Below, in pieces: positions 25,153 through 34,227 of a stretch of 64,000 bases of DNA (position 1 is the stretch's first letter; every line of letters begins with the position of its first letter). The DNA comes from Belliella calami. GTDB taxonomy: Bacteria; Bacteroidota; Bacteroidia; Cytophagales; Cyclobacteriaceae. The notes beneath the pieces are model-generated. The model ran no database searches, was not told the origin of the DNA, and saw nothing but the letters and a program-made list of their open reading frames with translations. Position numbers and translations under genes: made by a program. The stretch is from the NCBI RefSeq assembly GCF_022549695.1, contig NZ_JAKZGS010000006.1, positions 1 to 64,000 of the forward strand. Reading direction: 5' to 3'.

Positions 25153-27570
25153 CTACTTGGCGTTTACAGTAAATACTTTCTCTGGCAAACTTGAGGACTT
25201 GACTACAAATTTCAATGCTCCTTCGTCTTGCAAAGTTCTGATGTAAGCTTTCAAACGTCCTTGGTAAGTCTTCCTCGTTGGAGCATGATACGGTTCATGA
25301 CTTGACAAATCACCACTTTCCATCACAATAACTTCTGCTGGACCATCAATTTCAACTGTCAATTCCAAATCATCGTCTTGGATCAAATTCCCTTTGTCAT
25401 CAGTCAAAATAAGATTTAATTCAATAATTTCTCCTTTCTTAGAAAAACTAGATTTTGACAATTCACCTGAAATTGAACTTAAAGAACCCGGTGATTTCAG
25501 AGCATAATTTGCCACTTGCTTTCCATTACTGTAAGCTACGGCATTGAGTCCCCCCTGTTCAAAAGGCACTTCCCAACCGATCATTTCTTCCAGACTATAT
25601 TCGACCTTCTTCTTCCCCAAAGAACGATCATTTAGAAAAAGCTCTACTTCATCAGCGTTCGAATATACTGTAACCCAACGTGATTCACCGGTTTTTCCAT
25701 TCCATGTATTTGAAATACCAGCCCTCCGAAGGACTTGCCTTTCACTATCCGTGACTCCTAAATAGACCATCGGTTTATCCGACCACAGACTTTGTCTGAA
25801 ATAAAAATCAGGCTTTGGATTGCCTGCAAGATCAATGATCCCTGCCCCACTACTTCTTGATGGCCAAGGCCTTGCTTCACCTATAAAATCAAATGCTGTC
25901 CACAAAAACTGTGATGAAATATAATCATTCTCAGTTACCGCAAGCCAAGCTTCGAGTGCGTCTCCATTTTCACTTCCATAAATGACTCTTTCGGGATATT
26001 GCTTATGGTCTTCTTCGTACCTATATTCCTGATAATTGTACCCGACTATATCCAAATTAGAAGGATAGTCTGTATAATTTGACATTGCGACGCCTGCTAA
26101 TGCTGCCGTTACAGGGCGAGTAGTATCCCACTTTTTCACCGCTTTTGCCAACTTTTCAGAAATACGCCCCAAATTGGAAGCGTCAGGATTGTCAGGTTGG
26201 TAACCTTTCCCATAAATCTGTGGATTTCTCCCTTCATCCAAAACTGGATGACTATAAGGATCATTGGGATAATCAATCTCATTTCCAATACTCCACATGA
26301 TAATGGAAGGCCTATTTCGGCTTCTTCTTACCATATCTTCCAAATCCCTTTCTGCCCATTCCTCGAATGCATCATGATGCCTATAATTTCCCGGTGTACC
26401 TGCATTCCATCCTTCGATCCATTTGTTTTTTCCAATCTCCCACTCATCAAATGCCTCGTCTTGAATCAAGAAACCCATCTCATCACAGAGTTCATAAATG
26501 TAATCCTGGTGTGGATAATGACTCATTCTGATAGCATTAGCTCCCAAATCCTTCAAAGTTTCAAGTCTTTTTCTCCAAACTTCCTCAGGAACTGCTGCAC
26601 CAAAACCTCCTGCATCATGATGAATACACACACCTTTGAGCAACATGGATTCTCCATTTAGAAAAAATCCTTTGTTCGCATCAAACTCAAAAGTCCGAAC
26701 TCCTACTTTTTCTTTCCAGCTATCTACTTTTTCCTTTCCATCCCAGAGTTCAATTTCCAAACTATATAAATATGGATGATCAGGAGACCAAAGCTGTGGA
26801 TTGGATATCGTCAATTCCAATTTTTCTGGATTTGACTTCCCCTTTCTTGCTACAAAATCCTGCTTTCTTTCACTTACTTTTTTACCTTTCTTATCTTTTA
26901 ATATTACTTTTAGTTGAAGCTCCGCATTTGGTCTTTGGTTTTGATCAATTTCGATCTCTACAACTGCTTTGGCAGATGAGGCATTTACTTCTGGAGTATG
27001 AAAAAATACGCCCCATTGTGAAAAATGGATTTGATTTGACGCAATCATATACACATTTCTATAAATACCAGACCCCGTGTAGTATCTCGCATCGGCGAAA
27101 TTCTTGTGGTCAACTTTTACATAAATAGTATTGTTTCCTTCCTTCAAAAAAGTAGTTAGATCATATTGAAATGGTATAAACCCAAATGGTCTTTTACCCA
27201 AATATTGACCATTGATCCAAACTTCGCTGTTTTTGTAAACCCCATCAAAATAGATGGAATAAACTTTTTCTTTATCGAAATTGTCTATGGCAAAATCTTT
27301 TTTGTACCAAGCTATCCCAGCCGGCAAAAAACCCGTTCCACTAGCCCATTCAGCACTGAATGGCCCTTCGATACTCCAATCATGCGGAAGATCCAATTCC
27401 CTCCAGCCTTTTTCTATTGATTGTATACCCTCCCAATCTGTATCTTTCAATTGAAATTGCCAATCATCATTGAACAAAACTTTGTCTTGTTGTTGTGCTG
27501 AAAGATCTCTCACAATGCTCATGTATAGGACAAACATCAAGAAGGTATAAACGTGGTATTTTGGGGTCAT
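25153..27570 (-). CDS. Glycoside hydrolase family 2 (beta-galactosidase-like)
   Basis: This 805-residue protein has a signal peptide (to about residue 25, LSAQ) and is likely periplasmic. It has the GH2 order: sugar-binding jelly-roll (WRELDLPHDWSIEGPF ... YFDGVYKNSEVWINGQYLGKRPFGF), immunoglobulin-like domain, TIM barrel (LLKGVCIHHDAGGFGAAVP ... IRMSHYPH) with acid/base E431 in SIGNE and probable nucleophile E534 in YGSE, then Ig-like domains with a DUF4982-type segment. It is the last gene of the operon, 7 bases after GH30. Sugar specificity (galactose, glucuronic acid or other) cannot be fixed from this. Confidence 0.92.
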   Translation of the reverse strand: MTPKYHVYTFLMFVLYMSIVRDLSAQQQDKVLFNDDWQFQLKDTDWEGIQSIEKGWRELDLPHDWSIEGPFSAEWASGTGFLPAGIAWYKKDFAIDNFDKEKVYSIYFDGVYKNSEVWINGQYLGKRPFGFIPFQYDLTTFLKEGNNTIYVKVDHKNFADARYYTGSGIYRNVYMIASNQIHFSQWGVFFHTPEVNASSAKAVVEIEIDQNQRPNAELQLKVILKDKKGKKVSERKQDFVARKGKSNPEKLELTISNPQLWSPDHPYLYSLEIELWDGKEKVDSWKEKVGVRTFEFDANKGFFLNGESMLLKGVCIHHDAGGFGAAVPEEVWRKRLETLKDLGANAIRMSHYPHQDYIYELCDEMGFLIQDEAFDEWEIGKNKWIEGWNAGTPGNYRHHDAFEEWAERDLEDMVRRSRNRPSIIMWSIGNEIDYPNDPYSHPVLDEGRNPQIYGKGYQPDNPDASNLGRISEKLAKAVKKWDTTRPVTAALAGVAMSNYTDYPSNLDIVGYNYQEYRYEEDHKQYPERVIYGSENGDALEAWLAVTENDYISSQFLWTAFDFIGEARPWPSRSSGAGIIDLAGNPKPDFYFRQSLWSDKPMVYLGVTDSERQVLRRAGISNTWNGKTGESRWVTVYSNADEVELFLNDRSLGKKKVEYSLEEMIGWEVPFEQGGLNAVAYSNGKQVANYALKSPGSLSSISGELSKSSFSKKGEIIELNLILTDDKGNLIQDDDLELTVEIDGPAEVIVMESGDLSSHEPYHAPTRKTYQGRLKAYIRTLQDEGALKFVVKSSSLPEKVFTVNAK

Positions 27571-27577
27571 TTTGTTG

Positions 27578-29164
27578 TTATTTTGTGGTGAGTAAAGTGA
27601 CTACTGATCGAGCGGGGATAACTATATGCTCTCCATTTACTAGATCCATGGGTTTCAGATCGTTTTCTTTATCTGTCAGATAACCAGTCAAATCCATTGT
27701 TGCGCCAATTTGACTGTTTTTCACATCCAATTCCAAATCATTTACAGATGAATTGATTGCCACAATCACTATTTCGCCCGAATTTGGATCTTTGTAGGCA
27801 GAACATAGTAAGTCTTGATTTTGTATTGACTCTACATCAATCTTCACATCTATCCTCTGAAACCCAGGTCTAATAAATCTGCTGTAGTTACCCAAAGCCC
27901 AAAGCATCTTACTGCTTTCATAAGTTCCATCAGCTTCTGTTTTTGAAATGTAGACGAGGCCATCTTTGTAATCGTATGGGGAAATGGCAATCCACCAGTG
28001 CCAAGCAGATGCCTGAGCAATAGTAAGGTCATTATGAATTACTCGAGCAATATATAAAGCTGGAGACATTCCCAAATCTTTTCCATTGCCTTGGATTTCC
28101 CCATCGTTATCTCCCAAAATGCAATATTCCGACATCCAAAATTTCAGATTTGAAGCACTCTCCACAGCTTGTGACAGTTGCTTTCTTTTACTTACTGCTT
28201 GCTGAAAAGGTGAGGTGGTAAAATAACTATGACCTGAGATATTTTGGCTGACATGCTTGAGGTCTCCAATGTAATGATCTGAGGCTTCATTGAAAAAATC
28301 ATAAATCTGATTTGATCTGCCTGGTCGGTTATGTTCTTCGTATAGATATTCGATCTGTCCTGCTTCGGCGACATCGATCTTTGTATCGAGTCCTTTTGCC
28401 TCCAATTCCCGATCCAAAGCCTTTACTATCCCTGCAATTTCATTGTTCCAAAATGGCGTTCCCTCCTGTCCTCCATCAATCCAATCCCATTGTGGTTCAT
28501 TGACAGGACTTATGTAATCTACCTTCAAACCTTCTTGTTCCATTCCTTTGATCGAGGCAGCCATGTACTTTGCAAAAGCATCATAATTCTCTGCTGCAAG
28601 ATTTGATTCATTGGCATTGGAAGCATATGCTTTCCCATTCTTTGTCAACCAAACTGGAGGACTGTTTAGGAAAGCGAGTAAATGATTTACTGATCTCTCT
28701 TTGGCAGCTTTTGCAAACCAAACTTGTGCAGCTTGTCTTTCTATTTTGAAACTCCCCTCAGCATCCATAAACGACGGTGCTCGTCTCCACGAATCTCCAA
28801 TACCACTTTCAGCACCTTGCTCAGCACTTCCTGCACCTAAATTGAACCTCCACAATGAAAGTCCTATTCCCTTGGGTTTACCCTGCAAATCCACTTCTTG
28901 GCTAAAAAGAAGATCTGCTATGGCAGCTTTCTTTGCTTCCGGCCAATTTCCTACAAACTGTCCTGCCCAAGCATCAGACGCACCAAAGTGATCTATTTCT
29001 TGATAGATTGTCTCTGGGTATACTTGAATGGTAGATATTTTTTTCTGCTCATCATTTTTTTGTCCCCTGCTTTCATTGTCACTACAAGAGGTAGATGACA
29101 ACATTATCCAAGCCGTTCCAAAAAAAGCAGCAGATTTTAAATTTTTAAGAATTTCTGTTTTCAT
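27578..29164 (-). CDS. Surface lipoprotein glycoside hydrolase family 30
   Basis: This is a 528-residue lipoprotein with lipobox Cys27 (TSC). The GH30 clan-A barrel is clear: IDHFGASDAWAGQFVG, GIGLSLWRFNLGAGSAEQG, LAFLNSPPVWLTKNGKAY, acid/base E223 in SPVNEPQWDW, SGHSYFTT, nucleophile E346 in WMSEYCILGDN, and a C-terminal beta domain. The opening motif is like endo-beta-1,6-galactanase-type members, but the subfamily is not certain. An in-frame TTG at 29170 would add two residues; I chose ATG at 29164. As the lipoprotein hydrolase of the locus, it would make the first cuts at the surface before SusC/SusD import. Confidence 0.88.
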   Translation of the reverse strand: MKTEILKNLKSAAFFGTAWIMLSSTSCSDNESRGQKNDEQKKISTIQVYPETIYQEIDHFGASDAWAGQFVGNWPEAKKAAIADLLFSQEVDLQGKPKGIGLSLWRFNLGAGSAEQGAESGIGDSWRRAPSFMDAEGSFKIERQAAQVWFAKAAKERSVNHLLAFLNSPPVWLTKNGKAYASNANESNLAAENYDAFAKYMAASIKGMEQEGLKVDYISPVNEPQWDWIDGGQEGTPFWNNEIAGIVKALDRELEAKGLDTKIDVAEAGQIEYLYEEHNRPGRSNQIYDFFNEASDHYIGDLKHVSQNISGHSYFTTSPFQQAVSKRKQLSQAVESASNLKFWMSEYCILGDNDGEIQGNGKDLGMSPALYIARVIHNDLTIAQASAWHWWIAISPYDYKDGLVYISKTEADGTYESSKMLWALGNYSRFIRPGFQRIDVKIDVESIQNQDLLCSAYKDPNSGEIVIVAINSSVNDLELDVKNSQIGATMDLTGYLTDKENDLKPMDLVNGEHIVIPARSVVTLLTTK

Positions 29165-29182
29165 ATTCAATTAATTTAAAAG

Positions 29183-29208
29183 AAAAAAGGGGGGATAAAA
29201 TCCCCCCC
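29183..29208 (-). terminator. Terminator/attenuator between susD and GH30
   Basis: On the minus strand a GGGGGGAT/ATCCCCCC stem with a 3-base loop is followed by six T. It has full intrinsic-terminator form in the 60-bp gap after susD, yet GH30 and GH2 continue in the same direction. It may lower hydrolase expression relative to susCD. Confidence 0.75.
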
Positions 29209-29225
29209 ATGGTTGCTGAGGCCAT

Positions 29226-30926
29226 TTAATTATAACCTGGATTTTGCTCCAAAACATTGTTGGAAGCCAATATTTCTTGTCTTGGAATAGGTAACCAGTA
29301 ATGTCTTTCCAAAAACCTTCTACCTTGAAGAGAAATCTTCCTCTGATAAGTCAGTGTACCATCTTGAGCCCTTCTGATATCAATTCCATAAGCTGGTTCA
29401 TTTTCTGTAGTTTCGGCTATCATCCATCTTCTGACATCATAGAACCTGTGCTCTTCGAATGCCAATTCTATTCTTCTTTCGTGCTGAATCCGTTCTCTCA
29501 TTTGATCTTTAGAAAGACCCGTTGGTAAAGGTGGCATGTTCACACCATTTCTTTGTCTGATACTGTTGATCGCTTCGTAAACAGATGCATCTGGGCCAGA
29601 AGCTTCATTTCTTGCCTCTGCATAATTCAAGAGTATTTCTGCATACCTGAAATATAGCCAATTTTGGGTACCAGCCACCTGCCAAGGATTCTGGATTGGC
29701 AAAGATTCATCAATAAACTTCTTCATGTAGTAGCCGGTACGACTTGTATTCCAGTTGGAAGGTCCATCTTGGCTGTCTCTTCCTCCAGGAAGGAATGTCT
29801 CTACTGCCCTACCTCTGTATTGAGAACCATTATATAAGATCGTTTCAGACATACGTGGGTCTCTGTTTGCATAAGGATTGGCTGCGTGTGAAGGATTATT
29901 CCAATCAAACGAGGATCCATCCAGCATTTCATAATCATCAATCAAGTTTTGAAGAGGTGCATTTCCTCCCCAAGCGTCGTAGCCATTTGGTCCATTGGCA
30001 ATTTCCAGAGCGGTATGTCTTTGGTTAAGATTATAGAATCTTGCAAAAATCACCTCTTGATGGCTTTCAGAAGCTGTAAACATATCTGAATAACCTTGTT
30101 GGTATAAGGAATAAATCCCCAAATCCATAACATCTTGAGCCGCTTGGGCTGCACGTTGCCATTGCTCTGCACTTCCTGTAGCACCTCCATTGTAAAGTGG
30201 GCTTGCTGCATACAAAAGCAATCTTGATTTCAATGCCATAGCGGCACCTTTTGTAGCCCTACCTTCAAGCCAGTTATTGTTATTTTGAGTTGGTAATCCA
30301 GCGATCGCTTCATCCAACTCAGCCAAAACATATTGAAGCCCTTCTTCAATACTTGCCCTTTCAAACAATGAAGGATCTGTAAAATCATCTCCCAACATTG
30401 AGACATTGTCTCCCCTTAAAACAACCTTTCCATAATTTCTGATCAGATCATGATATCTAAAGGCCCTGATAAATTTCAATTCAGCCGTCAACCTGGCTTT
30501 GCCAGATTCTGACATGGTGATGTTTGGCAAATTGATCAAGGCATAGTTACATTCACGAATGCTTCTATAACTTCTACCCCAAAGCGTACCAGCTATACCG
30601 GTATTCTCAGGAGACAACAATCCCTGCTGAATTACCCAAGTATTGTCATCATTATTATAAATAGACTCATCTGTTAGAGAAGACCATAGAGCATATTCAA
30701 ATCCTCTACCAAAACCAGGCACTGAACCGTCACCCTCTTTGTCAGTAAGTCTTACTCCTAAATACCTATTGATCACATATGCTTCAAACAAGGTGGTATC
30801 AGAAAGAATAGATGCATCAGAAACCCTATCTGTCGGGGCAATGTCGAGGTAATCTTCGTTACATCCTGCGAATAGTGCACAGAATAAAACAACAATATAT
30901 AATTTTATATTTTTAAATGAATTCAT
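29226..30926 (-). CDS. RagB/SusD family nutrient-binding lipoprotein
   Basis: This is a 566-residue lipoprotein with lipobox Cys22 (FAGC), followed by NEDYLDIAPTDRVSD, the classical SusD opening. TPR-like helices include RECNYALINLPN, ELKFIRAFRYHDLIRNYGKV and LKSRLLLYAASPLYNGG. The C-terminal RYAEILLNYAEARNEA ... INSIRQRNGVNMPPL and ERRIELAFEEHRFYDVRRW are textbook. It sits 12 bases after the susC-like gene and forms the surface binding lid for that transporter. A terminator-like hairpin follows. Confidence 0.95.
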   Translation of the reverse strand: MNSFKNIKLYIVVLFCALFAGCNEDYLDIAPTDRVSDASILSDTTLFEAYVINRYLGVRLTDKEGDGSVPGFGRGFEYALWSSLTDESIYNNDDNTWVIQQGLLSPENTGIAGTLWGRSYRSIRECNYALINLPNITMSESGKARLTAELKFIRAFRYHDLIRNYGKVVLRGDNVSMLGDDFTDPSLFERASIEEGLQYVLAELDEAIAGLPTQNNNNWLEGRATKGAAMALKSRLLLYAASPLYNGGATGSAEQWQRAAQAAQDVMDLGIYSLYQQGYSDMFTASESHQEVIFARFYNLNQRHTALEIANGPNGYDAWGGNAPLQNLIDDYEMLDGSSFDWNNPSHAANPYANRDPRMSETILYNGSQYRGRAVETFLPGGRDSQDGPSNWNTSRTGYYMKKFIDESLPIQNPWQVAGTQNWLYFRYAEILLNYAEARNEASGPDASVYEAINSIRQRNGVNMPPLPTGLSKDQMRERIQHERRIELAFEEHRFYDVRRWMIAETTENEPAYGIDIRRAQDGTLTYQRKISLQGRRFLERHYWLPIPRQEILASNNVLEQNPGYN

Positions 30927-30938
30927 GGCTTTTCGGGT

Positions 30939-33900
30939 TTAAAACTGAATGTTGACACCTAGATTGATAATTCTCTGTTGTGGATAGAATTGTCCACTAT
31001 TGCTAGAGCCTTCTGGATCAAAATCCTTCACTTTAGTGATGGTTAGCAAGTTGAAACCATTGGCATAAACCCTAAGGTTGCCAATTGAATATCTTTCCAA
31101 GATTGCTTTCGGCACTGTATATCCTACTTCAAGATTCTTCAGACGTACAAAGGACACATCTTGCAACCAGAAGTCACTTGGAAACAAACCTCCACTGATT
31201 GCTGTGGAAGCGCGCTCACTAACCCTTGGATAGGTACCATTTGGAGTATCTGGACTCCATCTGTTGTCAGCCCAAGAGCTGTAGTAATTTCCTACAGTTC
31301 CGGATTCTGGCAGAACATATTGTCTTGCTCTTCCCTGTCCGGAAAATAGCATGGCAAAATCAAAGTTCTTGTATGAAGCATTCAAGTTCAAACCAAAAGT
31401 AATTTGCGGGATGTTTCCCAGTTCTGTTCTATACATATCATCGGCAGTAATCTCACCATCTCCATTGATATCTTCGTAGATCAAATCACCCAATTGGGAA
31501 CCAGGCACATGTGGAAACTGGTCAAACTGATCTTCAGATGTAAAAATTCCAATAGCTCTATAAAGCAAATAGTTATTCATTGGTCGTCCAGTAAGTCTTT
31601 GGTAATCAAGAACACCGGCAGCTTCGTCCATAAATACAACTTCATTCTTGGCGAAAGTAAAATTACCGGATGCACCAAATCTGAAATCCTGCCCACGGTG
31701 TTCGTAACCCAAAGTAGTCTCTATACCACGGCTCTTTACTCGGCCAATATTCTCAGATGGCACCAAAGATTCTCCACCATGGGGATTGACAATTCCAGAA
31801 GACCAAGGGATAGACGCGTTTCTTGTAGTCAAGATATTGGTTCTATCTTCATAGAAGTAAATAAATTCCGTGGTAAACTTTTTCAGCCAAACGGCATTCA
31901 ATCCTATATCCGTTTTGTTCGCTGTTTCCCAAGTGATATTTGGGTTTCCCAAACGGATCAAATCAATTCCTGGCCTCACTACATTTCCCAAAACGTAGCG
32001 GTTGTTGAAGGTATAGTTGTCATAAAACTGAAACTGCCCTACATTATCATTCCCTAATTGGCCATGTGAAACCCTAAATTTCAAATCATCCATGAAATTG
32101 AACCTGTCTCTGAACCAATCTTCTTCAGAGATTCTATAGCCTGCTGATACAGCTGGGAAAAATCCATATCTATTGCCACGAGGAAAGATGGATGACCCAT
32201 CTACCCTTGCCTGTACTTCAAGGAGGTATTTCTCATTATAATTGTAATTCAACTTACTTATAAAGCTTCTTCGCGTAAAATTGTAGCTTTCTCCCCAGTT
32301 ATTAAAATCTGTGGCAGCAGATCCACCTTGGGATAGTTCTGGAGTTTCCGCAGTTGGGAAATTGATCCTTGCAGCGCCAAATGTATGGGATTTGTTTTCA
32401 CTCTGCTCGTATCCTACAAATGCATCTACAAAATGTTTTCCAAAAGATCGGTTGAAATTCAACTTGATATGGCTTACAATCATAGAAATATTTTCATGCC
32501 CCTCATCCAAAGATGGACGTTGGTTTGGGCCTCCACCGATCACTATAGGATCATAGGTGTCTGCATTTCTATTGTAATTGTGCAAAGTGTAAGGAACCCT
32601 GAATGTTCTGTATCTATCAGAGCTTTCATCTACAGAATAAAAACCATCAACAGATAGACCTTCTAAGAATGGAAGCTCATATTTTGCTCTCAAGATACCA
32701 TTGAATACATATCTCGGATTGTCATTGGTACCACCCATATCAGTAGCCAATATTGCTGGGTTAGCATTTTCAATTCCCGTTGAAGGCAAACCATTTGGAT
32801 AGAATGCATTGACTGTGGGATAAGCTCGGTATATAGATCTGAAAATGTGTCCTGCACCTTCAGTGGGAAACATTCTAGCTTCTTTTCTTCCAGATAATCC
32901 AAGACCTACTGTCAGACGCTCGTTGATGTTTGCATCTATGTTGGATCGGAAACTGTATTGGTTAAAATTTGCTACACCGTTTTTGTAAAGTCCATCTTGG
33001 GTAAGTTGTCCAAGGGAAACAAAATAGTTTACATTTTCAGACCCACCTCTTACACTTAGATTGTGTTGATTTTGCAAAGCAAAGTTTTGAAGCGTTTCTC
33101 TTTGCCAGTTTGTATTGGGATAATTCAAAGGATCAGATCCATTTCTGAACAATTCTATTTCTTCTGGACTATAAACCTGGTTCAAACCATTCTGATTGTT
33201 ATTGTAATAAGCAATCTCATTACGAATCGTACCGTAAGTAGCTGCATCAGCCAATCTTGGCAAACGAGTAGGTGATGAGAAACCTTGGTTATAACTATAT
33301 GATACAACTGGTTTTCCAGTTTTCCCACGTTTGGTGGTGATCAAAATGACGCCATTGGCAGCCCTACTTCCATATACTGCAGCAGAAGCATCTTTCAAAA
33401 CAGAGACACTCTCAATGTCATCAGGATTCAATCTCTCCAAACCACCGATTTGTCCGGGTACTCCGTCTATTACGACTAATACATCATTGTTGCCCGTAGT
33501 GGCCAAACCACGTACCGAGATGCTAGAACCATCATAACCTGGCTCACCACTTCGGTTGGAAGCAATCAAACCTGAAAATCTACCCGCAAGGGAATTGGAC
33601 ACGTTTGGTTGGGGGCTTTTCGTCAACTCTGCACCATCGATCTGAGATACAGATCCAGTTAAGGTGACTTTTTTCTGCTCTCCATAACCTACCACTACGA
33701 CTTCACTAAGATCATCCATATCAGACTCCATCGTTATGTTGATTTCGGTCTGTGAACCTAGTGCTACTTCTTGGGTCTTGTATCCAATAAACGATACTCT
33801 TAAAACTGTCTGTGGAGTTACATTTACGCTGATAGAGAAATTCCCGTCAATGTCAGTGACAGCACCGGTTGTAGTTCCTTTTACCAAAACAGAGGCTCCG

Positions 33901-34031
33901 GGTAAGGACTCACCATTTTCATCGAAAACTTTCCCCTTGATGGTCGATTGCTGTGCAAAAGCCGAAGTGTGGAAAGCGAAAAATAGTACCATAGCAACGA
34001 ATGGTACCCATAGGGAGTAATTTTTTTTCAT
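30939..34031 (-). CDS. SusC/RagA family TonB-dependent transporter
   Basis: This is a 1030-residue outer-membrane transporter. It has a signal peptide to about residue 27 (AFAQ), a carboxypeptidase-like domain (IKGKVFDENGESLPGASVLVKGT), the LSEVVVVGYG motif ahead of the plug, AVYGSRAANGVILITTKRGK, and a barrel ending RIINLGVNIQF. It is the first gene of a four-gene operon (SusC, SusD, GH30, GH2) read away from a hybrid two-component regulator, so it is probably induced by the oligosaccharide that regulator senses. Confidence 0.95.
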   Translation of the reverse strand: MKKNYSLWVPFVAMVLFFAFHTSAFAQQSTIKGKVFDENGESLPGASVLVKGTTTGAVTDIDGNFSISVNVTPQTVLRVSFIGYKTQEVALGSQTEINITMESDMDDLSEVVVVGYGEQKKVTLTGSVSQIDGAELTKSPQPNVSNSLAGRFSGLIASNRSGEPGYDGSSISVRGLATTGNNDVLVVIDGVPGQIGGLERLNPDDIESVSVLKDASAAVYGSRAANGVILITTKRGKTGKPVVSYSYNQGFSSPTRLPRLADAATYGTIRNEIAYYNNNQNGLNQVYSPEEIELFRNGSDPLNYPNTNWQRETLQNFALQNQHNLSVRGGSENVNYFVSLGQLTQDGLYKNGVANFNQYSFRSNIDANINERLTVGLGLSGRKEARMFPTEGAGHIFRSIYRAYPTVNAFYPNGLPSTGIENANPAILATDMGGTNDNPRYVFNGILRAKYELPFLEGLSVDGFYSVDESSDRYRTFRVPYTLHNYNRNADTYDPIVIGGGPNQRPSLDEGHENISMIVSHIKLNFNRSFGKHFVDAFVGYEQSENKSHTFGAARINFPTAETPELSQGGSAATDFNNWGESYNFTRRSFISKLNYNYNEKYLLEVQARVDGSSIFPRGNRYGFFPAVSAGYRISEEDWFRDRFNFMDDLKFRVSHGQLGNDNVGQFQFYDNYTFNNRYVLGNVVRPGIDLIRLGNPNITWETANKTDIGLNAVWLKKFTTEFIYFYEDRTNILTTRNASIPWSSGIVNPHGGESLVPSENIGRVKSRGIETTLGYEHRGQDFRFGASGNFTFAKNEVVFMDEAAGVLDYQRLTGRPMNNYLLYRAIGIFTSEDQFDQFPHVPGSQLGDLIYEDINGDGEITADDMYRTELGNIPQITFGLNLNASYKNFDFAMLFSGQGRARQYVLPESGTVGNYYSSWADNRWSPDTPNGTYPRVSERASTAISGGLFPSDFWLQDVSFVRLKNLEVGYTVPKAILERYSIGNLRVYANGFNLLTITKVKDFDPEGSSNSGQFYPQQRIINLGVNIQF

Positions 34032-34098
34032 CTTACTTTGGGTTAAATCGTTAAATTGATTTTAAAATTCATATCTCAAAGGACAAACTTTGAGAATA

Positions 34099-34209
34099 GG
34101 TACAATATTCTGAATAAAAAGTATTCTGAAAGGGTAATAAATTGACAAAAAATGGGGGATAAATCGTCCAACGATTGTAAATGTCATATTTAATCCAAAA
34201 TATTGTACC
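34099..34209. promoter_or_regulatory. Operator-like repeats in the PUL divergent promoter
   Basis: The 196-bp gap between the susC-like gene and its regulator holds an 11-bp inverted repeat exactly 100 bp apart: GGTACAATATT (34099-34109) and AATATTGTACC (34199-34209). It also holds a direct repeat TATTCTGAA at 34106-34114 and 34122-34130, 16 bp apart, 75-100 bp upstream of the susC start. Such repeats suit an AraC-type dimer; binding is inference. Confidence 0.5.
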
Positions 34210-34227
34210 CTAGTCAAAAACTAACAA

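Noticed and set aside
26197-26661. 154-codon plus-strand ORF inside GH2
   Set aside because: Antisense shadow of the GH2 catalytic barrel; composition is not protein-like.
31404-32057. 217-codon plus-strand ORF inside susC
   Set aside because: It lies antisense to a well-supported SusC barrel and has no family motif.
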